From Prosopocoilus inquinatus (Eukaryota; Arthropoda; Insecta; Coleoptera; Lucanidae), in NCBI GenBank assembly GCA_036172665.1, contig CM069876.1, positions 7,254,001-7,318,000 on the forward strand: a stretch of 64,000 nt of DNA, written 5' to 3'. Positions 45,034 through 55,870 of the stretch are shown piece by piece. The translations under genes and the position numbers were made by a program. Within the stretch, counting starts at the first letter, position 1. Each line of letters begins with the position of its first letter. The notes beneath the pieces were generated by a model. The model ran no database searches. It saw only the letters and a list, made by a program, of their open reading frames with translations, and was not told where the DNA came from.

Positions 45034-46187
45034 TAAGTCTAAGGACATAAATAACAATAATATTTAAATAAATAACATAACATTGGCGAACATTACAAAG
45101 AATAGCATACCGGAAAATTAAATTTAGTTCTAGCAACGTGTTACACATGAACGGTCCACCTACGAAGAAATTCCCGTTTTAACTTTCTTTTAAATGATAC
45201 TGGCGGTAGCTCTTTCAAACCCGTATCTGGAGAATTTAAACAGTGGGCAGCAATAAAGGTAAATGATCTATACAAAGTGGTATGAAGCAAAAGTATATCT
45301 AAAAGATCTTTGCGACGAATAGTGATGTCAGTTCGAAATCTGATCTTTACAAAAAGACATGGAGAAGCGTTAGAAAACAAAATGTTGTGTCAAAAACACG
45401 CAGAATGGAAATATTTTCTTTCTTTCATCTGAAGCCAACCAGCAACATTCGATTTGTGTGAAACATGTTTGCGTCTTGGATAAATCTCAATCAAAAATTT
45501 TGCAAACTTGTATGCGTCTGGAATCTCTGAAATCCAAGCACGAAACATAGATAACATCACAATAATTGAAATGTGATAAGACTAAGGTATCACGAAGGGA
45601 TATTTTTGTTTCAAATGAAAATTCATGCCTACTAGGATATAGGAGTAACTTTTTTAAATTACAAGAAGCTCTACCAATATACGAAGTAACATGTTCTCAA
45701 AATCGTAAGTCAGTGTCTATGATTAAGCCTAGATTTTTAAAGTAATCGCGATGAGATTGCAACTCTGCGTTCATTAACTCTTCCGAATAATGCACAGTAA
45801 TGCAAAATTGCAAACAATAAATCATGACTAATCATATCAAAGGCTTTGCAGAAATCGAGGAGAATCGAGGAGAACAAGAATGGTAAGTTTACTGTCATCG
45901 ATAACTTTCATAATATCACCATTTATAAAAGATAAAGTGATGGAACAGCTATAGCCAGGTTTAAATTCGGATAGCGTCAACGGCAGTAAATTACATGTGC
46001 TAAGATGACTGCGAAGTTGCTCAGCCAAAATCTTCTCCAAAACTCTTGCTAAGACCGGTAGGATGCTAAAAGGTCTAAGATCACTAATAGTATAGACGAT
46101 GGCTTAGTTGTTTTAGGCAACGGAAAAACTTTTGCATATTTCCAGTGAGTAGGAAAAACACCGTAGGTTATGCAAAAACTAAAAATA

Positions 46188-46787
46188 CTGGGTGTCTCAC
46201 AACGTACGGAGGAGATTGAAAGGCCAGCTGAAGGAGATCCAAATAAAGCTTTTTCTTAATTCGCTTTTGACCAAAACCCAATAATAATAAAGTTAAAGCG
46301 GTTTAACTTTCTTAATTTCCTCTTTAATTTACACCTGTAGCTTCTTTATTAATCAAAATTATTTCACAAAATGTAACTTTATTATTAAATAAACTCTAAA
46401 TTTATCAAAACCACAATTCAAAAAATGTCTATGTTAACCTGTTTCCTATTTTTGTTTTTAATTAGTAGGCGGTGCACAACGACATGAAAACCCGTTTTTG
46501 GGCATTAAAAAAAATTAAATAGCCGTAACTTCAACGTGACTACATTTTTTTAAAATAGTTGTTTATTGTAAAGCAGTGTTCAATTAACTCATAAATGCCT
46601 CAAATTTGAAACTAAAATGTAAAATATTACTGCAAGGAGTAACTTTTGCTTGTTAATTATTTTCACTTTAAACTGCAGTAACTTTTTAGTTATTGATTTT
46701 TCACTAAAAATTTATTAAGAAAAAAGCTTTAACTTGATCTCCCCTAGCTACCTTTTTAATCTTCTCCCTAAGTTGTGAGACACCCAG
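46188..46787. mobile_element. MITE E (600 bp, TA target), inside a non-LTR RT
   Basis: TA-flanked; CTGGGTGTCTCACAACGTA and (reverse complement) CTGGGTGTCTCACAACTTA start inverted repeats of about 75 bp. It splits the RT frame between DPISV and the CITYGVFP segment, whose flanks join cleanly if it is removed. No coding capacity. Confidence 0.85.
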
Positions 46788-47019
46788 TATAACAGAAATA
46801 GGATCAATACCGGTTAAATTAGAGGTAATAGAAACAACAATTCCAGCAACTTGCGCTTCAGACACCATTTTAAACTTACAACTAATTTCTTTCTCGTTAA
46901 TATTTGAACAGTAAAAATTAAGGAAATCAGTATCCGGAAGAGTACAAGATCCAGTAATGCTATTAAAATAATTGTTACTTGCATCTGCTTTTTGCAGATG
47001 TTGGGGAAGATCCGTTTGA

Positions 47020-47078
47020 TTACATGATTATATTAAAATACATGATTAAAATACATGATTAAAATACATGATTATCTT
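47020..47078. repeat. Tandem repeat, 14-bp unit
   Basis: About four copies of ATACATGATTAAA with variants. Confidence 0.8.
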
Positions 47079-47575
47079 AAAATGCAACTTAGGGATATGT
47101 TGCAGAATAAAATAAAAGCACTGTATACATAATTCCCGTAGGTTTTTCCAAAAAATCTTTCTTTTTGATTTTTGAAAACTATTGTAAATAAGCCCTCCTC
47201 TCAGATTTGGTTGCTTGTAATAATCCCAATGAGATTGTAGCTTACTTTTCTTGAATTTGAGAAGAGATTTCTTGCTTTGATCTCTACTATCACTTGCTGA
47301 AGTGTGTACGGGTTTTTATTAACACGAATTCGAATTCTATTTCTGTTCCTCTGAATGCAATTTTATCCTGTACAAGAACTAGAAAAATCTGTTATTAACT
47401 CTTTATCATTCGATTTAACGTTATATTTTCGTTATGTAGATGACATTTTACTGTTTTTGCTTCTGATAAGGTACATTTTGTTTTAAATAAATTTAATTCT
47501 TTTCATAATAGATTACAATTTACAGTAGAAAAAGAAAATAATAATTCATTGAGTTTTCTTGATGTAAATATTATC

Positions 47576-47985
47576 TTAGAAAAATTTTGTGCAAATCGTT
47601 TTTGATTGCAGTGAGAACCTCGAGCAGCCTCTGGACAGCTGTTTCAGCCCTGCTTGGGGCTTCTTCAGCAGAAACGTAGCTCGACATTCCCACTGCAGAC
47701 CAAAAACGACTTGCCCAATTTATTCGCAAATGCGATGTAAGAATGATGAACATTTAGATTTTAGAAAAATTTTGTGCAAATCGTTTTTGATTGCTGCTCG
47801 AGGTTCTCACTGCAATCAAAAACGATTTGCACAAAATTTTTCTAAAATCTTTCATTATGCTTTGACAGCAAGCATGGCCGCCTTGCATGGGGGACTCATT
47901 AGGAGCAAATCCCGCTTCAATTTGTCTATCCTACTGCAATGTTAGGTCAAAAAGCGATAGTAAGATGTCGCTATTTTATATGTTC
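47576..47985 (-). mobile_element. Hammerhead-bearing repeat inserted in Penelope-like element (copy 4)
   Basis: 410 bp flanked by an exact 12-bp repeat GTAAATATTATC (47564-47575 and 47986-47997). Structure: one full 185-bp unit in minus orientation (47576-47760), the start of a second (47761-47793; both begin TTAGAAAAATTTTGTGCAAA on the plus strand), an inverted junction, then plus-oriented family sequence to ATTTTATATGTTC. Excision of the insert and one repeat rejoins the Penelope frame (FLDVNII-RQNDKL). Head-to-tail units plus an inverted junction fit reverse transcription of a circular or multimeric RNA. Confidence 0.85.
47619..47684 (-). ncRNA. Hammerhead ribozyme, type I, intact core
   Basis: On the minus strand: outer stem I strand TCGAG, inner stem I TTCTG, core CTGAAGA (47662-47668), stem II AGCCC/GGGCT with a 6-nt loop, core GAAAC (47641-47645), self-complementary stem III ACAG/CTGT without a loop, cleavage triplet GTC (47634-47636), then stem I CAGAG and CTCGA. 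Every conserved core position is met. A loop-less palindromic stem III is known from Penelope-type and retrozyme hammerheads, which cleave efficiently as dimers, i.e. in tandem transcripts. Cleavage itself is inferred, not shown. Confidence 0.85.
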
Positions 47986-48901
47986 GTAAATATTATCAGA
48001 CAGAATGATAAATTAATTACTAATTGGTTTCATAAATCTACCTGGTCAGGTAAGTACATAAATTTTCACTCGTACACACCCAAAAATTATAAAATTGCAA
48101 CTATTATTTCATTAACAGATCGAGCTATTTTACTTTCTGATAAAGTTTTCATTTATGATAACTTAAATTTAATAAAGAAAACTCTTATTCAAAATTCTTA
48201 TCCAATAAATCTTATTGAATCAGTAATTAAAAATCGTATTAAATACTTACAAAATTCAAATGTCTCTAATAACATTAGACAAACTTCGAACCATAAATAC
48301 ATATATTTGCCTTATATTGAACCATTACACAATACATTTAAATACATTTTCAAAAAACATAATGTAATTTTAGCCAGTAAATCTGTGAATAAATTAAATT
48401 TAATTTTTTCGAATTTAAAAACCAAAATACGGAAATTAAAACAACCTAACGTGGTTTATGAAATCAGATGTTCAAATTGTAATTCTGTTTATATAGGTGA
48501 AACGAGCCAAAATTTAAAAAAAAACGTTTAGACCAACATAAATATCATATTCAAAAAAATAATCAAAATCATTCAATGCTTGTAGAGCATTCATTAGTAA
48601 ATAATCATAATTTTTTTTTTTTAAAAGATGTTTCATAGAAATGTGTAAAATTAAAATGTCTCCAAATTCTATTAATAAGCGTACGGACTTTGAAAATTGA
48701 AATGACATATTTTGTAGTTTTCTAGACTCTTTAAACAGGATACAGATCTGTCAATTATTAAAAAAAAAATATTAGTCTTTATTTAGTTCTTGTTACTTTT
48801 CTCTTTATTCCGGACAAGTCGTATTTTAGTTTAAAATCATGTTACCTTTTCGTTTTCTTGACGACTTGTTCCTCTTGACAACTTGTTTATTTACTTTTTT
48901 T

Positions 48902-48943
48902 CACTCCTGACGAAGCTATAAATCTATAGCGAAACGTTGAGTG
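48902..48943 (+). ncRNA. Hammerhead ribozyme in Penelope-like 3' region
   Basis: Stem I CACTC (48902-48906) pairs perfectly with GAGTG (48939-48943). Core CTGACGA at 48907-48913; stem II GCTATA/TATAGC with loop AATC, leaving one unpaired A after the core; GAAAC at 48931-48935; minimal palindromic stem III AC/GT; cleavage triplet GTT. This matches the minimal hammerheads known from Penelope-like elements. The bulged A and 2-bp stem III mean activity would need dimerisation. Confidence 0.75.
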
Positions 48944-48990
48944 TGTTTCCCTTCATTTTTCTGTCCGGTTTTAGATTAAAAAAACTTTGT

Positions 48991-50087
48991 ATTTATCCTG
49001 TACGTTTTTTGCTTATCCTTATATGGTATTTTTTTGATTATTTAAAAGCCCCTATAGATCTGAGAGTGATCAAAGCACTCATAACAACTATCTCTTCAGA
49101 ATGCGCAGATGCTCAAGTAACCAAAAATGCCTTATTAAATTCTTATAAATGTTTATGCAGCAAGTCTTTAAAACTTCAAGCTTTATTATTTGGTCTCATA
49201 AATACTTTCTCGATATTATAAAGCACTTAAATGTTCAAAATGGACACAAGTAAGAAAGTAAAATAATGATCCAGAAGCGTCTAAAAAGCAGCTTATAAAG
49301 TAATGTGAACACTACATTTTGTGCTGTATAAACGTTTCTGGAAGTACTACAAATCTATTTAATAAACACATTATAAAATAATGGGTAGTCATGTTAATAT
49401 TATACGACTCTTCTAAAATAGGTTTATAGTAACTATTTTGTTGCCTAATTACTGCAGACTTCTTTTATCGATATTCTAAAAAAACTACTTCGCTGGATAC
49501 AGTTACCAATAGTGGAGTTTCATTTTATTAAGGTCAAAAATATCTTCCTACGTATATAACCTGAGTGTTCAATATATGAAACACTAGGTAGAATTGTCGT
49601 TAGGAGGCATCGATGACTTAGTTTTTCATGCGAATCAAAATTCATCGTCTAAGTTGTTTATCACAAATTTGTTGCTAATCTACATCTATTTTTTAAAATT
49701 ATTATTATTTTTACTTCAACTACCTTGTTACTGATTGATATATAATAGAATTTAATAACTGATTCATTGCATTTTATCCAAAATAATAATACTTGCCTGC
49801 TACATCCTATCAAAAGGGAAATACAAAAATATGATCGCTAACAGAAACGAAATCGTAGAAACGTATAAGCAATTACAAAACTTATAAAAAACAGCAATAC
49901 CAAGAAGCTGTTTTAAGTTATTTATTATGAGATACACTGCAAACTAAGCGCACTTTTACAGCTTGTTCTTAGAACTGAATTGCTCTGTAACCATTTTTAC
50001 TTTCTTAAAAACCTTAATAAATCAAAAAAGTACCTAACACTCCAAATAAACAGTATTAATACAGTAATTTAACTGTAACAGGCAATA
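48991..50087. other. No recognised gene
   Basis: A short protein-like stretch near 49055-49200 (RVIKALITTISSECADAQVTKNALLNS) has no clear exon borders or family. Remainder AT-rich without features. Confidence 0.3.
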
Positions 50088-50932
50088 CTGGGTGTACCAG
50101 AAATACGTGTATTAATTTTAAACCACAGAAGAACTCGCCAAGCTGAACAATTTTACTTAGTGGCATTTTGGAAAAATCGTCAGCTTTTTCGTAATTTTTT
50201 TTACCCCTATTTTTGAGCAAACGAGTCGCTTGGTGTTTGAATTGAACCTTCTTTCGAAAAACCTTGGCAACCATGGCGGATACAATTATGTATAATGTGT
50301 CAAGACAGTTGCCATTTTCATAAACACACACAACTTTTCTAATCAAGAATTAACAGATGCTCTTATGGTGTATCGTAGAGTTTGTGGAAATGCTGAATGG
50401 AAGCAGGAAGACTGCGGTTCGTTTCCTAATCATGTTTAGGCATATGTTTCAATCAACTGTCCAAATTCTCCAGAATCATGATTTATTTCAACTTCAAGCC
50501 CAAGACTGTGGCAGACCTCGTACTGAATGTTGAAGAGACATTTTGGATGCCGTAACTGTTGCTGGTACAATTACCCGAAAACACGCATTTCAGCAAGGTG
50601 TATCGCATTTGACAGTTTGGCAAATTTTAAAAGTGCAATAGTTATATGCAATTACAGTTTTCCTTCGCTGTGTTTAAGTATTATGGAAACCTATAATAAT
50701 AAACAATTATTTGTCTCCGAGAAGTCATAAACGCAATTGCTGTTCAAATTTAGTAAATGTGACATTAAAACAATTGACTTTTTTTATGTGACTTTTTTCT
50801 TTTCTAAGACAACAAAATGTTCCGGTCTTAACCGGAGGCGGGTACAGATTTTAATAAATAATAGAAAAGATATTTCATTTAGCTAACTGCACTCCGTGTT
50901 AAAATTAACACACGTGTTTCTGATACACCCAG
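50088..50932 (+). mobile_element. Tc1/mariner-type element with HTH remnant
   Basis: 845 bp flanked by TA; ends CTGGGTGTACCAGAAATACG and (reverse complement) CTGGGTGTATCAGAAACACG. Contains only the N-terminal HTH part of a transposase, so an internal deletion derivative. Confidence 0.85.
50346..50645 (+). pseudogene. Transposase N-terminal HTH (DUF4817-like) remnant
   Basis: Across frames the plus strand reads ELTDALMVYRRVCGNAEWKQ, then QSTVQILQNHDLFQLQ, CGRPRTE, RDILDAVTVAGTITRKHA and QQGVSHLTVWQILK. The order (helix pair, GRPR hinge, second HTH with SHLTVW) matches the N-terminal DNA-binding half of insect Tc1/mariner transposases. At least two frameshifts and a stop; catalytic half absent. 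Confidence 0.7.
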
Positions 50933-51660
50933 TATAAGTGTTACTTGTGAGTACCCGTAGTCTGTAGCACGTGGAAGTTTGTTTACGTTTGTTACGTATT
51001 TCGATAAGTGTGTCAATCGTGTATTGCAAAACATGTGACAATAAAATAATAATAAATACTTATTATTAAAATTAATATTTAAAAAGATGTAGGGCGAATA
51101 AGAAGATAAGAACACCGATGATTTGCAACTATTTTTTGCAGTCTAATTTTTTCTGCCCTCGATCAAAAAACGATTCACTCTAGAACATTATGAACATTAT
51201 GGGAATGAACCTCGCTAAAAAAACAACAAATGATTCAAAATCACCGGCAAGCAGCTTTTCCACGCTAAAAATGTATCCGTTCAGATTCTAAATCTTTTTG
51301 CAAAAAGCATTTGGTGTGAATATCTGTTGTACAGCATCTAAACAATTTATTTTTTCCTGCTTAGCGTATCGCAGTATAAAAATAAATTACGGTCTAAAGA
51401 TTTTTCAATTTGTATTCGAATAGAAGCAGATAAGTTAAGAGGTTTCAGAAATATAAAAGTCTTTCAAGGAATCGCTTACGTAAGAATCCTAGTTGTCGTC
51501 GCACCCACTCACCATTACCATTTACGCCACAATTAATTTTAAGTACACTTCTTATTATGAAATTAAAATTTCACCACAGTAATCTATTAGGTTGTCGCTT
51601 TTTTTCTAATTTACAATGCTTGTTAAACGAAATATATTAATTTTGATTAAACTATGCAAT
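50933..51660. other. No recognised gene
   Basis: AT-rich; nothing supported. Confidence 0.4.
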
Positions 51661-51664
51661 TGCC

Positions 51665-52640
51665 ATTTTCATGAGTGATCCTTTGCCATCACTCTGCCAG
51701 CATTTGTATTCCTCGATGATACCAGCCAAGTTGTCTAGAGTCAAGAAATTCTTGATATGCCGTATCGACTTCGCAATATTCATTAAAATTTCTGTCTTTA
51801 AGGAAATGTTTCATCGAACAAAACACATGATAGTCCGAAGGAGCAGTGTCCGGACTTTATGCAGAAAGAGGCAGAAAAGTCCATCCAAGCTCCATCACTT
51901 TTTACTGAGACCTAATTGTATTATGCGGTTTTGCATTATCCTGGTGGTAGAACACGTTATATGTATTTACTAATGCAGGGTATCCTAACCGTAAAATTTA
52001 GTGTACTTTGGTAAATTGAGCACAACAGACTGCACCATTAACTGTACGAACATTTGAAACAAGTTCAAAATGGATCACGCCAAAGATATTCCACCAAACA
52101 CTGAACATTACTTATCTCCCAAAACGATCTTTGTTAACGACTGAAAGACACTTGTCGAAGATTAAGCCACTGTTTATACCAGTAGGGATTCTTAAAAGAA
52201 TACATATTTCTTCATTAATCAGGATTTGTCACAGAAAACGATTGTGGCGGGGAGCTTGGGGTAACTTTGTACAAATGTTTAAGGTGTTCAGATTGAGATT
52301 CATTTAAGTTATGTGACATTTTTATAGCACGTTTAATAATCGTACTATGACCTCTTCAGTAGCACCAAATGGTTGAATTGAATGCGCCCAACTCGTCTGA
52401 CAATGGATATGTTGTATTAAACGTATTTTCTTTAATAAATTGCAAAAGAAATTGGTTAATCTTTAATAAAAGGCAAGCCGAGGTACGACTCCTTCGAAGA
52501 ATAAAATCGCCATTTCTAAATTTTATAAATTCATGTTGGGCATGTCTTAACATTAAGAGACTCTTTATCTTCTACTCACAGATATTCTAAGCCACTTGTG
52601 CAGCCACTTTCCTTCTTAAACTTGTATAACAATAGGTTCA
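51665..52640 (-). pseudogene. mariner-like transposase relic
   Basis: Minus strand, from 52600 down: CPT-YKI-KWRFYS-like start, KFRNGDFILRRSRTSA, IKENTFNTTYPLSDELGAFNSTIW (HTH), MSHNLNESQ, then decayed core FSVWWNIFGVIHFELV, YHQDNAKPHNTIR (second Asp), SPDTAPSDYHVFCSMKHFL (third Asp) and GIQMLAEWWQ. Several stops and frameshifts; the first catalytic Asp is not recognisable. Distinct from families B and C. Terminal repeats not found. Confidence 0.75.
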
Positions 52641-55600
52641 AGAATTCTTCGTAAGAACACGCAATTAAGTACGGGTTAACATTTGCGTAGTGTATTGTTT
52701 AGAGAAGTATACTCTTCAATTTGCAAATAAAAAATTACATCTCGCTACCTTCGAAATATGTATTAGTTGATAAAGAAAGAAAAAACATTTCTTTCCGAAC
52801 AACCTAATATTATAAATTTGTATAAATAGGAACCCCATTTCTCTTGGCGCCAAACCTGAAATACCCCCCATTACATGGAATATCCTTCTGGTGCTTGACC
52901 ACGTAACTTATTTATTCCAAGAAGTTTAAATTATAACACGATTACTATCTGATTTAACAATTTTCTTGATAAATTAAAACTGCAACAACAAAATTTATTT
53001 AATTAGCTAATTAAGCTATGAAATTGCAATCTTCAAAGGAAATTCATTGTACAAACTCAGACAAATTAAACGCAGCATATGGAAGACGTTTTGCGTAGAC
53101 TTAATTAAGAACCATAGAGAGGGTCTTCCTAGCGATATATACCTATAAATATAATTTCACATAACGTTAATATTTGCAATAAAAGTCGGAGTGCAGACAA
53201 AGCAAGTCATATTTGCCATGTGACTGACTCCTGCTGCATGACGATACGGATTCCTTTCCCGCGTCTGTTTTAAGAAGAAATATTTGTTCTACCCGTAAAA
53301 CGTGAAATTCCACATGTCCATATTGGAATACATTAAGACAAGCTAATGGTAGTTACGTTCGATTAGTGTTTGATAAAGTTTAATCACCTAACACCATGCA
53401 TTAACTGAGGACACCAGAGTGCGACACAAAAAAGGAAAAACGATATTTGGGAAAATATGCACTGTTAAGCCATTCCAAGAATGTGACTTGTCACTACCAC
53501 TTAACTCTAAAGTTTCTAACAAGACTTTCTTACAAAAAAAAAAAAAACCGTTAACAAATAAAGACATGTATTCAGATGGTTCGTAAATAGTTCATCTTTA
53601 GAACTCTGTATACAATTAAACAGATGTATTAGGTCATTCATTAAAATAATTAATAAATTAAATATCTCCCACAATTAAATAATTATATTATTATCAGCTA
53701 ATAGCAAATTCATGTCACAAAAACAAATTACAAGGGCACTGGTCATAATTAAAATCATCTACAACACGATAGGGATGGTAAGCAAAACGTTAATAAATTA
53801 TTCAAGAGCGAATGACACGAGTGAGTTACGTGTTCAATATTTACATACAATGTATTTATATAAACATATCTGTATGTCAAATATTGTTGTTAGAATATTC
53901 AAGCGTGATTTATCGTTTCAAAATACAGTAATAACACAATGACGTTGCATAAAGTCGTACGTAATTCGGATCGAAGCAGTGGGATACACTGCGGTTATTT
54001 TAGCTTAACACAGTATTTTCAACTTAAATGAAAGACAACGTTCAGGATTTCATTATTAATTTATTATTAGCCGCACCATTCAGTAACTTAAAACGAATCG
54101 AAATCAGATAGATTAAATCGTAATGTATTCGGATTAGTATGTCACAAATCTGCCCAATTTCTATATTTATTTATTTTAATATTTTGTTAAATAGCTGATA
54201 CGTTTTGCTTTCTTTGCAGTATACTATAACTATAGACCATACTCAATACAGATTGAATATTTTGATTCAAAAACATTCCGAAGCTTCTAAAAAAATGAAT
54301 TTAAAAATTAATAAAAAAACATGTTTAAAACTTAAAAATAAAGCACTTATATCAAAAGAGTTCTTTTTTAGCTTAAAATTACAAAGAGTTAATTTAAAAC
54401 ATTATCAAAAAAAAACATGTTTAAAACAGATGGTATGTTTTTAATTCGGTGTTTTAAAATGTTTTAAACACTATGTTTTAAACAGTTTGTTTTAAACTTT
54501 TCAACCCTGCGCTGAATGGCGTTTACGCACGAGGTACTCTCACCCTCGCGATCATTGCATCAGAAGCAACCGTTTGATATAAATTAAGTGTGTAACATAA
54601 TTGCCTTTATAGTTTCTTTCAAATTAATAATTATGAAAACATAATTCTTTAACGTAGCTTTTAAAAACTGGCATAATACATTTAATTCATATCAATTATA
54701 GCACCATCACTGCAAAAAGAATGCGAGTTCATTTCGGAATGAATCCATTATGTAAACAAGTTTTTATATCCAGTCGACCAGAACTGTAGTGGTTACTGGG
54801 TGCCGCATAGATTTCTCGGGCTTCGACTGGTTTATTGTTTTGTTTTTACAAGGCAGACGAGTTAAAGATTAGAACTTTTCCTACTATGATCGCTTCAGCA
54901 TATTAGTAGTTCCCCGTATATTTAACGAAACCTTCCGCCTAAAATCCGCGTAGGTCTGCACATTACATCCAAGTAAAAAATTCCCCAAAAACAATCTACA
55001 TTCCAAATTAAAGATACTTCAGTATTTCCAGTTGCATAAAAACAGTCCAGAAAGTCCAGAAGGTTTTGATCAAGAATAACACCGTTGCTAGCGACGAAGG
55101 TTGTTTTTGCTGTAAATTTAAAACGGTTGTACTTTATGTCTATCATTATTAGGAACTCTAACTATATAAATTTACTTTTTTCTATAAAATGTATCGTTTT
55201 TCTTGAAACAACAAGCCTAGTGAAACAAACTTCTTATTTTTTTTACGAAATTGATAAACTTTATTAAATTTTACATTACAACCCAGATAAATTAATATTT
55301 TCCTCATTAATTGATTCCACCAAAAATATAAAATCCAGGAAGATCTCTTATGTAATCAGTTTTCTTCAATTTCCCCAAAACAAACTTTGTTGACAAGGGC
55401 TGTGTTTGTAAAACAACACAACAATTAGTTTAGAAATAGTTTTGGACAATTGGACAAACTGTAAATAAATTTGTAGCTTAAAGGAACAAAAAACTGTAAT
55501 CTTTGCGTTACAATTAAGTTTAGAAGAATTCTTTAATTTTATTTAATTGTTTGAAAAGTTTAAGTGAGAAAGGGACAGTTTGATTTGGGAAACGTATTTA

Positions 55601-55720
55601 AGTTAGGTTAACTGCGAAAGTGTTTTCGGACAGATAGAACTATGTAGGTACTGATTAGGAAAAATTATAATAGTTATAATTGATGTTGGTTCTTGTCCGA
55701 TAAAAATTGTAAGAAAAAAT
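52641..55720. other. No recognised gene; GTTTTAAAC-rich patch 54.30-54.52 kb
   Basis: Mostly AT-rich without ORFs. At 54300-54520 the motifs ACATGTTTAAAAC, TGTTTTAAACA and GTTTTAAAC recur at least six times in both orientations, a local palindromic repeat cluster of unknown nature. Confidence 0.4.
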
Positions 55721-55726
55721 TTTTTT

Positions 55727-55870
55727 TTTAATCTCGCACCGGACAGAAATATGATGGGTACACACTCAACGTTTTTTTATGACGAAGCTATAAATCAATA
55801 GCGAAACGCTGAGTGTGTTCCCATCATATTTCTGTCCGGTTCGAGATTAAAAAAACTTTGTACTTATTAT
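55727..55870. mobile_element. Penelope-like terminal fragment, inverted pair
   Basis: ACCGGACAGAAATATGATGGG at 55738 is mirrored by CCCATCATATTTCTGTCCGGT, and the right arm continues TCGAGATTAAAAAAACTTTG like the 3' region of the Penelope-like element at 48.94-48.99 kb. The arms surround a hammerhead-like centre. Inverted terminal copies are common for Penelope-like insertions. Confidence 0.75.
55775..55815 (+). ncRNA. Hammerhead relic, inactive
   Basis: Same motif as 48902-48943, but ATGACGA replaces CTGACGA, one stem II pair is lost, and the cleavage triplet GTT has become GCT. Expected to be dead. Confidence 0.7.

Larger units (their letters stand above)
45141..47325 (-). pseudogene. Non-LTR reverse transcriptase, deleted and interrupted
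   Basis: Minus-strand pieces in order: KKSLLKFKKSKLQSHWDYYK (about 47280), ADASNNYFNSITGSC and AQVAGIVVSITSNLTGIDPIS (46990-46800), MITE, then CITYGVFPTHWKYAKVFPLPK, SILPVLARVLEKILAEQL, FKPGYSCSITL and LTILVLLD with FCKAFDMISHDLL in the next frame (46160-45790). The catalytic YADD part is missing; the frame resumes at LGLIIDTDLRF (about 45740) and ends with RRKDLLDILLLHTTLYR and PPVSFKRKLKREFL (45380-45141). Frameshifts and stops throughout. Confidence 0.8.
45045..47330 (-). mobile_element. Non-LTR retrotransposon relic, minus strand
   Basis: Linker, RT fingers and C terminus recognisable on the minus strand; split by a 600-bp MITE and missing most of the RT palm. The 3' end lies near 45045 beside MITE D copy 2. 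Confidence 0.75.
47365..48700 (+). pseudogene. Penelope-like RT with GIY-YIG nuclease, broken
   Basis: QFYPVQELEKSVINSL, FRYVDDILLF (catalytic YVDD at about 47437-47451), frameshift near 47460, SDKVHFVLNKFNSFHNRL, SLSFLDVNII, then the insertion, then RQNDKLITNWFHKSTWSGKY and INFHSYTPKNYK (conserved Penelope RT-thumb wording), a long linker, and the nuclease VVYEIRCSNCNSVYIGETSQNL. A one-base A-run frameshift near 48522 is followed by KRLDQHKYHIQKN, with the conserved Arg, and a tail to FEN*. The N-terminal half of the RT is missing by truncation. Two frameshifts plus the insertion make it inactive. Confidence 0.9.
47365..48990 (+). mobile_element. Penelope-like element (5'-truncated)
   Basis: Plus-strand RT palm with RYVDD, RT thumb, linker, then a GIY-YIG nuclease and a 3' region with a hammerhead ribozyme and a block (TTTCTGTCCGGTT, GATTAAAAAAACTTTGTA) that recurs at 55.8 kb. 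RT combined with a C-terminal GIY-YIG endonuclease is diagnostic of Penelope-like elements. Interrupted at 47576-47985 by the hammerhead repeat. Confidence 0.9.

Noticed and set aside
47887..48531. One ORF starting MGDSLGANPAS and running into the GIY-YIG protein
   Set aside because: The first about 35 codons are hammerhead-repeat sequence, present at the 20.0 and 43.7 kb copies too; the fusion to the Penelope-like frame is accidental.
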